IMG/VR virus record: IMGVR_UViG_3300048591_000357
Coordinates: 1 to 38,496 of that record
Length of the DNA: 38,496 nucleotides
Source: a virus
Direction: 5' to 3' (one strand)
Under the pieces are notes generated by a model. The model was given only the letters and a program-made list of their open reading frames with translations, had not been told where the DNA came from and did not search any database. Both the position numbers and the translations under genes were made by a program. How positions within the stretch are numbered: the first letter of the stretch is position 1; every line of letters starts with the position of its first letter. This document shows positions 23,094 to 28,962 of this stretch, piece after piece.

Positions 23094-23325
23094 GTCTAAG
23101 ATAGGCAGAAGTGCAAAAGCTATTCGCGATCAGTATGAATCTACTTTTGACGTTTGGAGAACTAGACGCATGTTATCAATCGCAGAAATAGCACGCGACC
23201 TCGGCACGCCGAAAAGCACAGTCCACAGATGGAGCACAGGAGAATCTACACCTAGAGTAGAATACGTTTTAAAAATGCAAAAATTATACGGAGTCAGATT
23301 AAATGATTTATTCAAAGAGGCTTAA
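23041..23325 (+). CDS. XRE-type helix-turn-helix protein
   Basis: A 94-residue protein. The second half is a Cro/CI-like fold: RRMLSIAEIARDLGTPKSTVHRWSTGESTPRVEYVLKMQKLYGVRLNDLF, in which the recognition helix is about 62-71 (TPKSTVHRWS). A basic N-terminal arm of about 35 residues precedes it. It starts inside the terS-like gene in another frame with a GAGG site 11 bases upstream. It is a candidate regulator of the operator dyads. I see no lysogeny partner or integrase. Confidence 0.72.
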   Translation: MKIKTVKRLIQPRKLSNESKIGRSAKAIRDQYESTFDVWRTRRMLSIAEIARDLGTPKSTVHRWSTGESTPRVEYVLKMQKLYGVRLNDLFKEA

Positions 23326-23326
23326 A

Positions 23327-23698
23327 ATGAGAAACGAATATTTAGAAAACGCTTGGTATTTTGCAAAAGCACTTGCAGCATTTTTTGTTATGCTCGCCTT
23401 TGCCGTCTTAATCCTAGCGTTTGGTCAAGCAGCAGAAGCGCAAACAGTAACAAAACAAATTAGCTGGAATAAGGACACTACAGCACAACCAGCAGTAACT
23501 AAATACACTGTTTACAATAACAGCGCTAAGGTAGCAGACGTATCAGCTACGCTAAATACTGCAAACGTCGTGCTTTCAACAGTATCAGCAAACTCTATTC
23601 AAGTATCAGCTACTAACGACATAGGCGAAGGCTCAAAGTCAGACCCTTTAATTGCGGCGGTTCCTGCGAAAGTTTCGAGTCTAAAATTCGAGAACTAG
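23327..23698 (+). CDS. Membrane-anchored FN3-like protein
   Basis: A 123-residue protein. ATG 23327 is preferred because AAAGAGG lies 8 bases upstream and the start is one base after the previous stop. Residues 14-36 are hydrophobic (ALAAFFVMLAFAVLILAFG) followed by an AEAQ cleavage-like site, so it is exported or anchored. Residues 40-115 show a fibronectin type III-like pattern (ISWNKDTT, VTKYTVYN, SANSIQVSATNDIGEGSKSD), common in small phage proteins. It ends KVSSLKFEN. A protein-like frame without a start follows in the -1 frame. Confidence 0.68.
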   Translation: MRNEYLENAWYFAKALAAFFVMLAFAVLILAFGQAAEAQTVTKQISWNKDTTAQPAVTKYTVYNNSAKVADVSATLNTANVVLSTVSANSIQVSATNDIGEGSKSDPLIAAVPAKVSSLKFEN

Positions 23699-23832
23699 AA
23701 GCAGAAATCGCTAGGCTAAAAAAGCTTGCGTATCATCCTAATGGCCAACAGTATAAAGACCATTGGAACGCTTGCAGAACGACGGTGTGCCAATGTTGGG
23801 AAGTATACATAGGCGCTTGTCCTTGGAAATAA
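23686..23832 (+). CDS. Start-less Cys-rich reading frame after the FN3 gene
   Basis: The -1 frame relative to the FN3 gene is open from 23617 to the TAA at 23830-23832. From 23686 it encodes IRELEAEIARLKKLAYHPN, then an aromatic/Cys-rich end (WNACRTTVCQCW, GACPW). There is a coiled-coil motif and six Cys overall, so it looks coding, but no ATG, GTG or TTG is present. Translation by -1 slippage near CTA AAA (23681-23686) or a rare ATT start at 23686 are both possible. Otherwise it is a remnant whose start was lost. Confidence 0.4.
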   Translation: MRELEAEIARLKKLAYHPNGQQYKDHWNACRTTVCQCWEVYIGACPWK

Positions 23833-23857
23833 CGTAAATTTAATTTGGGGAAATTAA

Positions 23858-24079
23858 ATGAGCTACCTAAACGATAAAATAATCTTCTCTCAGCAAGGCA
23901 CTTGTGCCCATTGGGTTTGGCGTCGCTACGACGAAACGGGGGAAAAACTTGTAGGCTCAGCATTCAGAACTTACTTGAGTTTGCAAGAATGCCTCGACGC
24001 TGCGATTCGCGCGAATAATCACTTCGATCCAAGGCAAATTCAGATAGAGTTAAAGCAATATTTGGGGGTGATGGAGTGA
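23858..24079 (+). CDS. Small hypothetical protein
   Basis: A 73-residue soluble protein with a strong TTGGGGAAATTAA site before ATG. It is aromatic-rich (SQQGTCAHWVWRRYDETGEK) with the segment FRTYLSLQECLDAAIRANNH. No known domain is apparent. The stop overlaps the GTG of the next small membrane gene. It starts a dense row of very small genes. Confidence 0.6.
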   Translation: MSYLNDKIIFSQQGTCAHWVWRRYDETGEKLVGSAFRTYLSLQECLDAAIRANNHFDPRQIQIELKQYLGVME

Positions 24080-24189
24080 AACACCCAAAACCAACCCGCG
24101 CTGAAATAGTCTTTGCCCTTACCTGGCTAGCGATTCTTATCGGCCTGCCAGCTTTCTGGATTTATATTTTCGTGAGTCAGTTGCCATGA
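24076..24189 (+). CDS. Single-pass membrane peptide, 37 residues
   Basis: GTG start at 24076 in a GTGA overlap with the upstream stop, with a GGGGGTGATGGA site. It reads MKHPKPTRAEIVFALTWLAI and then LIGLPAFWIYIFVSQLP. One membrane helix covers residues about 11-33, with a basic N-terminus (N-in). It ends in an ATGA overlap with the next gene. Confidence 0.55.
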   Translation: MKHPKPTRAEIVFALTWLAILIGLPAFWIYIFVSQLP

Positions 24190-24305
24190 GTGATGATACT
24201 TTTTTTGCTATTTTATTTATTCTACTTATTTTGTTGCTTCCATTTAACGCCTATCTGGAAACAATAGAACGCATCGAGCTTAAAAAATTGGAGTGTGAGA
24301 AATGA
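24186..24305 (+). CDS. Single-pass membrane peptide, 39 residues
   Basis: The ATG at 24186 overlaps the upstream stop. The product starts MSDDTFFAILFILLILLLPF and continues with a charged tail (ETIERIELKKLECEK). It is a membrane anchor with a cytoplasmic or periplasmic helix. Together with the preceding gene it may form a two-peptide membrane complex, which is inference. Confidence 0.55.
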   Translation: MSDDTFFAILFILLILLLPFNAYLETIERIELKKLECEK

Positions 24306-24339
24306 TTTATATTTTTATATCACTAGCGGAGGGTGCGAG

Positions 24340-24558
24340 ATGAGAAGCATATACTGTCCAGGTTGCGGAGAAAAAATGAAAAGGAACTGCGAAAAGTTTA
24401 AAGAGGACTATAGAGCGATAGCGGGGATGTTAAAAAGGAACGCTCTTTGTGATAGCTGTAACAAGTCGCTTGCGGAGAATGATTCCGTAATTGCTTTTAC
24501 GATGCACCCACGAGGAGCGCATGTCGTTGAGCCTTGGGAAACGGAGTATTTAAAATGA
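24340..24558 (+). CDS. Zinc-ribbon protein
   Basis: A 72-residue protein; ATG 24340 follows GGAGGGTGCG. CPGC (6-9) and CDSC (about 52-55) form a likely zinc site of four Cys, with 40 residues between. The end is HPRGAHVVEPWETEYLK. An in-frame GTG at 24295 would extend it, but it lacks a ribosome site. Its stop overlaps a short frame (24555). Confidence 0.6.
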   Translation: MRSIYCPGCGEKMKRNCEKFKEDYRAIAGMLKRNALCDSCNKSLAENDSVIAFTMHPRGAHVVEPWETEYLK

Positions 24559-24590
24559 CCGACGACAGCGAATTAACATTTAACAACTAA
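24555..24590 (+). CDS. 11-residue leader-like frame (MTDDSE type)
   Basis: ATGACCGACGACAGCGAA at 24555-24572 begins a short frame ending at TAA 24588-24590, just before the ribosome site of the DUF6948-like gene. The same 18 bases start another short frame at 25146. It may be a leader that couples translation or the remnant of a gene. Protein expression is uncertain. Confidence 0.35.
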   Translation: MTDDSELTFNN

Positions 24591-24602
24591 GGAGAAAGGA
24601 AG

Positions 24603-24971
24603 ATGGAACAGAAAATAAATGAGCTAGAAATAAACGGCGTAACTTACGTGCCTAAAGAATCGCGAAGTGAGGCAACTAAACTAGATGGGATGCCTTATGT
24701 AATTGTAAGAACGTATTCTGCGGGAGTATTTGCTGGTTACTTAGAAAGCAGAAACGGTCAAGAAGCAGTTATTCGCAAAGCACGCCGGATATTTTACTGG
24801 GACGGCGCGGCGAGCTTATCGCAACTTGCTGTGGATGGAACAAGCAAACCCGAGAAATGTAAATTCCCGTGTGAAGTAGATAGGATTGAAGTTACGCAAG
24901 CGATCGAAATTCTAACGACAACCAAAAAAGCACAAGAAAGCATAGCAAGGGTGAAAATATGGGAGATGTAA
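24603..24971 (+). CDS. DUF6948-like protein
   Basis: A 122-residue protein matching the DUF6948 pattern: ELEINGVTYVPK at the start, YVIVRTYSAGVFAGYLESRNG (about 32-52), ARRIFYWDGAASLSQLAVDG (61-80), KPEKCKFPCEVDRIEVTQAIEI and a final WEM. The family is widespread in phages and some prophages and has no known function. The W-DGAASLSQLA core is its most conserved part. The ribosome site is AAGGAGAAAGGAAG. It is followed by the Gly-rich repeat gene, overlapping by 13 bases. Confidence 0.8.
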   Translation: MEQKINELEINGVTYVPKESRSEATKLDGMPYVIVRTYSAGVFAGYLESRNGQEAVIRKARRIFYWDGAASLSQLAVDGTSKPEKCKFPCEVDRIEVTQAIEILTTTKKAQESIARVKIWEM

Positions 24972-25141
24972 TTAATTCTGGCTCTGGCTCTGGCTCTGGC
25001 TCTGGCGATGGCTATGGCTCTGGCTCTGGCTCTGGCTCTGGCGATGGCTATGGCTCTGGCTCTGGCTCTGGCGATGGCTATGGCTATGGCTCTGGCTCTG
25101 GCGATGGCTCTGGCTCTGGCGATGGCTATGGCTATGGGTGA
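24959..25141 (+). CDS. Gly-rich repeat protein, (S/D/Y)G x27
   Basis: A 60-residue protein whose residues 7-60 are 27 consecutive dipeptides SG, DG or YG. Gly codons are GGC throughout except the last. It has 16 Ser, 5 Asp and 6 Tyr; runs of SG fall in length as 5, 4, 3, 2, 2. It would be fully disordered and water soluble. The start lies within the end of the DUF6948 gene. It could be a flexible linker or phase-separating peptide, or simply a by-product of repeat expansion. Other frames are also open because of the hexamer, but this one has the natural start and stop. Confidence 0.5.
   Translation: MGDVINSGSGSGSGSGDGYGSGSGSGSGDGYGSGSGSGDGYGYGSGSGDGSGSGDGYGYG
24977..25138 (+). repeat. Hexanucleotide tandem repeat, 27 units
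   Basis: 162 bases built of TCTGGC, GATGGC and TATGGC. The unit is six bases with no stop in any of several frames, so many false frames exist here. Expansion by replication slippage is likely. Confidence 0.9.
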
Positions 25142-25145
25142 TTCC

Positions 25146-25208
25146 ATGACCGACGACAGCGAAACAATTCAGGACTTATGGTGGAAAGTAACAGGAGAGG
25201 CGAGATGA
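25146..25208 (+). CDS. 20-residue peptide (MTDDSE type)
   Basis: It starts with the same 18 bases as the frame at 24555. The product is MTDDSETIQDLWWKVTGEAR. It overlaps the next gene by ATGA. The LWWKV segment resembles the start of larger phage proteins, so it may be a shortened gene. Expression is uncertain. Confidence 0.4.
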   Translation: MTDDSETIQDLWWKVTGEAR

Positions 25209-25390
25209 AAGAGCTAAAGAAAGAACTAAGCAAGCTAATTCGATTAGCAAAGCACCTTAGAGAATTATCACAAGAATCGGATACCCACGATTATGAATCA
25301 ACGGAGGAAGCATTTGATACTGCAATTTTTAAATTCTTCGCTAATGGCACAGCGGATAAAATATTGGAGGAGCTAGGGTTAGATGAATAA
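25205..25390 (+). CDS. Small helical protein
   Basis: A 61-residue protein from ATG 25205 with an AGGAGAGGCG site. An upstream GTG at 25178 is in frame but lies within the preceding peptide. The N-terminus is basic (MKELKKELSKLIRLAKHLRE) and the C-terminal half acidic (TEEAFDTAIFKFFANGTADK). It is soluble and helical, of unknown role, and overlaps the next gene by 8 bases. Confidence 0.55.
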   Translation: MKELKKELSKLIRLAKHLRELSQESDTHDYESTEEAFDTAIFKFFANGTADKILEELGLDE

Positions 25391-25580
25391 GGAACAAGAG
25401 GAAACATTCGAAGCGATAGACGCCCTTTATGCGGCGTTAATTGCCGATACCGAAAGAAGAATAGAGGAGAGCAAAAAAAGATTGGAGGAGCTAGACAGAC
25501 AATTTAGGTTAGGAATTTACTTTATCTTAGCTGTTTTATTTACGCTTAGCACGTATTGGACGTATGGGTCTTTAAAATGA
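25383..25580 (+). CDS. Coiled-coil protein with C-terminal membrane helix
   Basis: A 65-residue protein. Residues 1-40 form an acidic coiled coil (EESKKRLEELDRQF) and residues about 43-62 a membrane segment (GIYFILAVLFTLSTYWTYG). This is a tail-anchored topology. The end overlaps the next start by ATGA. Function unknown; it might cooperate with the small membrane genes upstream. Confidence 0.6.
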   Translation: MNKEQEETFEAIDALYAALIADTERRIEESKKRLEELDRQFRLGIYFILAVLFTLSTYWTYGSLK

Positions 25581-25798
25581 CTAAACCAAAATTCGCAGTG
25601 GGGCAAAGAGTGTATTGCTGCTCGGACATTAACAATCTTAGGGCGGTAACATTAGATGGATTTTGTGAGACTCAGAATAGGTTTCGCTTTTACGATGAGG
25701 GATGCTGCTATCATTGTTGGGTTGGAGAGGAATATTTACAGCCCACCAAAGCCGAGCTGCTTGAGCATGTTAAATCAGAATTGGAGAAATTACCGTGA
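25577..25798 (+). CDS. Small Cys-rich hypothetical protein
   Basis: A 73-residue protein with ATG 25577 in the upstream overlap. KFAVGQRVYCCSD, then FCETQNRFRFYDEGCCYHCWVGEE and a C-terminal helix suggest a small SH3- or KOW-like barrel with added Cys. The pattern F-x-V-G-Q-x-V-x-C is seen in phage proteins of unknown role. GTGA overlap with the next gene. Confidence 0.58.
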   Translation: MTKPKFAVGQRVYCCSDINNLRAVTLDGFCETQNRFRFYDEGCCYHCWVGEEYLQPTKAELLEHVKSELEKLP

Positions 25799-25974
25799 AT
25801 GAGAAAACAGAAGAAAAGCTACTTTACGGTAACTTCCGCACCGAAGATGGCAAGCTGTTTTTACTACGCTGCCCTGAATGTAAACTAGAAAATTACGCAC
25901 CGGCTGTTGCTAGTGGTGAATGCGCTTGGTGCGGGTGGAAAGAGAAACAAATTAAAGAGGAGAAATTACAGTGA
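25795..25974 (+). CDS. Zinc-ribbon peptide, 59 residues
   Basis: GTG start at 25795 overlapping the upstream stop. CPEC (about 26-29) and CAWC (about 43-46) make a typical four-Cys zinc ribbon. The C-terminus is basic and acidic (KEKQIKEEKLQ). The stop overlaps the GTG of the next gene. Confidence 0.6.
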   Translation: MNEKTEEKLLYGNFRTEDGKLFLLRCPECKLENYAPAVASGECAWCGWKEKQIKEEKLQ

Positions 25975-26153
25975 ATGATTTATTTGAATTTTTAGGACTT
26001 CTATTTTTTGTATTACTGTTTATTACAGCGGCGCTAGCTTTCCCACTAGCTATGGGGCAAATGGAATGGCAGTCAGACATCGTCAAGCACGGCTGCGCTA
26101 CCTGGGAAGTTGCAGATGATGGAACAACTACATTTAAATGGAGGGAGAAGTGA
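25971..26153 (+). CDS. Single-pass membrane protein, 60 residues
   Basis: GTG start at 25971 with AGAGGAGAAA upstream. Residues about 8-30 are strongly hydrophobic (LGLLFFVLLFITAALAFPLA), followed by a soluble tail with one Cys (HGCATWEVADDGTTTF). It lies in a row of GTG-overlap genes. Confidence 0.58.
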   Translation: MNDLFEFLGLLFFVLLFITAALAFPLAMGQMEWQSDIVKHGCATWEVADDGTTTFKWREK

Positions 26154-26443
26154 ACAAAATAACAAGAGATAAAAATTTTATTAGAATTTTTGAAATCCCT
26201 GATAAAATATCTAGCGCCTTCTGTTTCAGTGGTGGAATCCCCGTTACTTTTTTAATGGTAGACTGGTTTTATCCTATCCCTCAAGACGATTTTGAAACAG
26301 GTCTTAAAGATTGGAATTACTATAAGCTGCAATTAGAAATGTTTCTGTCAGAAAAATCTTATATTAAACAAAGTAAAAAATATCTATGTTTAACTGACTT
26401 CGGCGAATCTTTTATCTTTTCTAAAAAAATAACAAAGACGTAA
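26150..26443 (+). CDS. Small hypothetical protein
   Basis: A 97-residue protein from GTG 26150, with GGAGGGAGAA as ribosome site. It is AT-rich in codons and rich in Phe, Ile and Lys (FIRIFEIPDKISSAFCFSGG). An upstream ATG at 26138 is in frame, but it would lie within the previous gene. No motif recognised. It is more AT-rich than its neighbours and may be a recent addition. Confidence 0.5.
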   Translation: MNKITRDKNFIRIFEIPDKISSAFCFSGGIPVTFLMVDWFYPIPQDDFETGLKDWNYYKLQLEMFLSEKSYIKQSKKYLCLTDFGESFIFSKKITKT

Positions 26444-26465
26444 AAACCCATACACAAAGGAAGAA

Positions 26466-26699
26466 ATGACAACGCTTGAGAAACTGAAACAGTATTGCCG
26501 CAAAGATTTAAGTCCAGTTGAACAACTCGCGATACAGCAAGAAATTGACATAATAGTTCTCCCTCGCCTAATCGCCGCGCTTGAGTATATGAAAGAACTA
26601 GAAGAAAGCGATGCTGTGAAAGATGCCGACCCTGGTTACTGGTCAGGAGTAGCAGCAACTCTTAAAGAAATTAAAACCAAACTAGAGGGCGAGAAATGA
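26466..26699 (+). CDS. Small helical protein
   Basis: A 77-residue soluble protein with an AAAGGAAGAA site before ATG. It is made of three likely helices (TLEKLKQYCRK, PVEQLAIQQEIDIIVLPRLI, then GVAATLKEIKTKLEGEK). No domain known to me. Its end overlaps the DUF551-like gene by ATGA. Confidence 0.55.
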   Translation: MTTLEKLKQYCRKDLSPVEQLAIQQEIDIIVLPRLIAALEYMKELEESDAVKDADPGYWSGVAATLKEIKTKLEGEK

Positions 26700-26923
26700 A
26701 AGAGAAGTGGAGACCATGTAGTGAGGGTTTGCCAAAAGACCACGATATGGTTTGGGTAACACTCGACTATCGAGAAATAAACCTTCCGCCGGACGAGTAT
26801 TACGTTTGCTTGGCAATCTATGAGGATGAACAGTTTATTTGTGTTTCCGATTTTGACGAGATTTCCCCTGTCACTGCTTGGATGCCATTAGCAGAACCAG
26901 AACCATACGAGGGCGAGAAATGA
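26696..26923 (+). CDS. DUF551-like protein
   Basis: A 75-residue protein with the DUF551 pattern W-x-x-C/x-S-E-x-L-P near the start (KWRPCSEGLPKDHDMVWVTL) and P-V-x-A-W-M-P-L near the end (SPVTAWMPLAEPEPY). The family is common in phages of Gram-negative bacteria and has no known function. ATGA overlaps on both ends. Confidence 0.75.
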   Translation: MKEKWRPCSEGLPKDHDMVWVTLDYREINLPPDEYYVCLAIYEDEQFICVSDFDEISPVTAWMPLAEPEPYEGEK

Positions 26924-27207
26924 ACGACGAGGATTTAATGACACTTGAATGTGTGAAGTTGCGTAATCAAGAATTAGAAAACGAAAACGCTAAACTAAAA
27001 GCCCGCATCGATGAGCTGCTAGATGAGAAGTTAATTGAGGTGGATAGGGAGCAGTTTTTAAAAGACGCTTTTATTGGCATGTTTACAGGGTGGAGCATAA
27101 ACCCTACCGTCTTCCCGCTGCCATATAGTATGGCAATGCAAGAAGCCGCCGAAGCCCTCGCAGTCTGGGAAGCAGAAGCGCCGAAGATTTTAAAGGGGGA
27201 AGGATGA
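26920..27207 (+). CDS. Coiled-coil protein
   Basis: A 95-residue protein from ATG 26920 (ATGA overlap). Residues 8-50 form a coiled coil (LRNQELENENAKLKARIDEL). Residues 55-85 are a more hydrophobic stretch (AFIGMFTGWSINP, then YSMAMQEAAEALAVWEAEA). Unknown role; similar small coiled-coil proteins are frequent in phage early regions. Confidence 0.55.
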   Translation: MNDEDLMTLECVKLRNQELENENAKLKARIDELLDEKLIEVDREQFLKDAFIGMFTGWSINPTVFPLPYSMAMQEAAEALAVWEAEAPKILKGEG

Positions 27208-27377
27208 ATGAGAAAATAGGCATCCCGCGAACACATCCAGATTTTATTAAGGCGCGGTTAGAGCGTTTTTGTAAGCTATTAAAGGATGCTAGAAAAATAC
27301 TCAATAAGGAACTTACCGAATACGAAAAAGAAAAGTTAAAGGAAGTTGGTCAATCTATTAGGAGTAGAACAAAATGA
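27204..27377 (+). CDS. Small basic protein, 57 residues
   Basis: ATG 27204 in an ATGA overlap after GGGGGAAGG. The product begins MNEKIGIPRTHPDFIKARLE and is rich in Lys and Arg with a helical middle and C-terminus (RKILNKELTEYEKEKLK). It overlaps the next start by ATGA. No family recognised. Confidence 0.52.
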   Translation: MNEKIGIPRTHPDFIKARLERFCKLLKDARKILNKELTEYEKEKLKEVGQSIRSRTK

Positions 27378-27892
27378 AAACCTACACAGCAGCAGAAGCT
27401 CACCGGATTGACATCGAGCGCGGGGGAGAAGGGAAGATACGAGATAAGCATTGGCAAAGTGGTTTTCTTGTATTCGATCCAGAGTTACTTCTTTGGAGAG
27501 ACGAAGATGGGAAATACGATGCATGGATTATGCATCATAAAAATATGGCATGGCTACCCGTCACGCCTGAGCCGGAGAAGGAAAGAACACCATTTGAAAT
27601 TAAATGGATACGCACGCAATTATTAGAAAGAGAAAACGAAAAGTTGAAAGCCGAAAACGCTGAGCTAAAAACAGAAAAAGGACAAGCTATAAAATGGGAA
27701 ACCGACTTTGAAAAACTGGACTACAACAAGGATTATCTATTCAAAGCTAAAGCAACCTCACAAAGTGCCGACTATGTTTATGGTAGTCCTTTTATATATA
27801 ATGGGAAATGGGTAAAAGTTTATTTTGAAGATGTTAGCTTGCGAGTTCCTTTATACGATTTTGAAGCGTTTGCGGAGATAAAGGACTTATGA
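27374..27892 (+). CDS. Hypothetical protein with central coiled coil
   Basis: A 172-residue protein, the largest of the small-gene block. The N-terminal part has W/H/D-rich strands (DKHWQSGFLVFDPE, KYDAWIMHHKNMAWLPVTP). Residues about 75-105 are a coiled coil (LLERENEKLKAENAELKTEK). The C-terminal third is beta-rich (YNGKWVKVYFEDVSLRVPL). The layout suggests a two-domain adaptor. Unknown function. Confidence 0.58.
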   Translation: MKTYTAAEAHRIDIERGGEGKIRDKHWQSGFLVFDPELLLWRDEDGKYDAWIMHHKNMAWLPVTPEPEKERTPFEIKWIRTQLLERENEKLKAENAELKTEKGQAIKWETDFEKLDYNKDYLFKAKATSQSADYVYGSPFIYNGKWVKVYFEDVSLRVPLYDFEAFAEIKDL

Positions 27893-28014
27893 AATACCTA
27901 CTTCTAATTCTATTTTTATCATCCTGCGCTAGCTCTACCAAGCCAGACCTTTGTAACAGGCAATTAACACTTTGTAATTTAGAACTACAGGTATGCCATG
28001 GGCAAAGTAATTGA
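27889..28014 (+). CDS. Small lipoprotein with regular Cys spacing
   Basis: A 41-residue lipoprotein. MKYLLLILFLSSC gives a lipobox at Cys13. The mature part has three more Cys spaced evenly in LCNRQLTLCNLELQVC. It is outer-membrane type if Gram-negative. It could be a spanin-like or exclusion lipoprotein. It overlaps the next gene by 17 bases in another frame. Confidence 0.55.
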   Translation: MKYLLLILFLSSCASSTKPDLCNRQLTLCNLELQVCHGQSN

Positions 28015-28186
28015 CATTCACAGCAAAGAAGAACTAGCAAGCATTAGCGTTAAATGCTTAAAGTGCGATCATTGCTGGCACGAGACACTAGCTATTAACG
28101 AGCAAAATCCTTTAATTCTATGCCCTATTTGCGCTAATATAACTCGGACATTTAAAATAATTAATAAAAGGGGAACCCAAAAATGA
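27998..28186 (+). CDS. Zinc-binding small protein
   Basis: A 62-residue protein; ATG 27998 lies in the end of the lipoprotein gene. CLKCDHCWHE and CPIC (about 19-48) suggest a zinc site. The rest is beta-rich and basic (TRTFKIINKRG). It overlaps the next lipoprotein gene by ATGA. Confidence 0.55.
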   Translation: MGKVIDIHSKEELASISVKCLKCDHCWHETLAINEQNPLILCPICANITRTFKIINKRGTQK

Positions 28187-28428
28187 ACAAACTAATGACA
28201 ATACCAATTCTATTTTTAATATCATGCGGAAGCGGTGGCGGTAACTCCGAACCTCTTAATTGCCCAGTAGAAGGCTATCCGCTTTATTGCTCGGCCTACA
28301 ATTATTGCTGCCCGCCGGAACTGCCTTACTTATGCGACCTACGATCGACATATTTTCCCGATCCTGTGTGTAGTCGCAATCCTTGTCCTGCTAACTCAAC
28401 AGTGCTTGATTATTGTGGTGAAGAATAA
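28183..28428 (+). CDS. Cys-rich lipoprotein
   Basis: An 81-residue protein with signal MNKLMTIPILFLISC (lipobox Cys15). The mature part has ten Cys, including CC and CP motifs (YCSAYNYCCPPELPYLC), in a small disulfide-knot pattern. The ribosome site is AAAAGGGGAACCC. It is a secreted lipid-anchored protein with several disulfides. A superinfection exclusion or cell-surface role is possible but not shown. Confidence 0.62.
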   Translation: MNKLMTIPILFLISCGSGGGNSEPLNCPVEGYPLYCSAYNYCCPPELPYLCDLRSTYFPDPVCSRNPCPANSTVLDYCGEE

Positions 28429-28663
28429 ACAATCATCAACGACCAAAGCCGACCTATACTCCATAGGCCGGTACGGTCGCTATGAAATACTAGACGTCCG
28501 CATCACACACACGCCATCACGAATAGGCAAAAAACACTGGTGGGATTACCTTGAATACCTAGTAGCAGACTACTCAGACGTCAAAAGCTTGACAGATCAA
28601 ATAACTATAGACTGGTTCGCACCACGCGAACTACGCAAACTTTTAGCTTCACACAAAAATTAA
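28418..28663 (+). CDS. Small basic protein
   Basis: About 81 residues, depending on start: TTG 28406, GTG 28415 and GTG 28418 are all in frame and none has a clear ribosome site; I list GTG 28418. The protein is basic with aromatic residues (GRYGRYEILDVRITHTPS, HWWDYLEYLVADYS). A possible small RNA-binding or enzyme-inhibitor type protein; no family recognised. It overlaps the lipoprotein end by 11 bases. Confidence 0.48.
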   Translation: MKNKQSSTTKADLYSIGRYGRYEILDVRITHTPSRIGKKHWWDYLEYLVADYSDVKSLTDQITIDWFAPRELRKLLASHKN

Positions 28664-28728
28664 ACCCATAACTTTAAAGCACTTAAAATTTATTTGCTAG
28701 AAATTAAATTCCCCGTCATAGTTACGTA

Positions 28729-28962
28729 ATGCAAGATCGATTCCACAAAATACGCGATATTGTCACAACGATTAGCTTATATACTTCGCTAGTGGAACGC
28801 CATGCTGCTAATATGGACAGTGAAAAGGCATCAAAAGCAGCAGACCAACTTTTAGAGAGTTTAAACGAATTATCCGAGCATCTAAATTCGATTCAAACTG
28901 CTCTAACTTGGAATGCGAATAACAAACGGAAGGGGAGCCGTTTAAGAATTGCAAATGCGTGA
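28729..28962 (+). CDS. Small helical protein before TerL
   Basis: A 77-residue protein, helical and polar (FHKIRDIVTTISLYTSLVER, SEKASKAADQLLESLNELSE), with a basic C-terminus (NNKRKGSRLRIANA). There is no clear ribosome site before ATG 28729; 65 bases upstream are AT-rich and could hold a promoter for the late operon. The helix pair with basic tail resembles small packaging accessory proteins. The end overlaps TerL by GTGA. Confidence 0.55.
   Translation: MQDRFHKIRDIVTTISLYTSLVERHAANMDSEKASKAADQLLESLNELSEHLNSIQTALTWNANNKRKGSRLRIANA

Noticed and set aside
24794-25147. Minus-strand frame rich in Ala-Arg/Ile-Ala
   Set aside because: It exists only because the GGC-based hexamer repeat has no stop on either strand; it overlaps the DUF6948-like gene in antisense.
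25008-25208. Plus-strand frame of Ala-Leu/Ala-Met repeats ending in MTDDSE
   Set aside because: Starts inside the hexamer repeat without a ribosome site; the short frame at 25146 is enough to explain its end.
27408-27626. Plus-strand frame inside the 172-residue gene
   Set aside because: Overlaps fully with a gene that has ATGA coupling and a natural composition.
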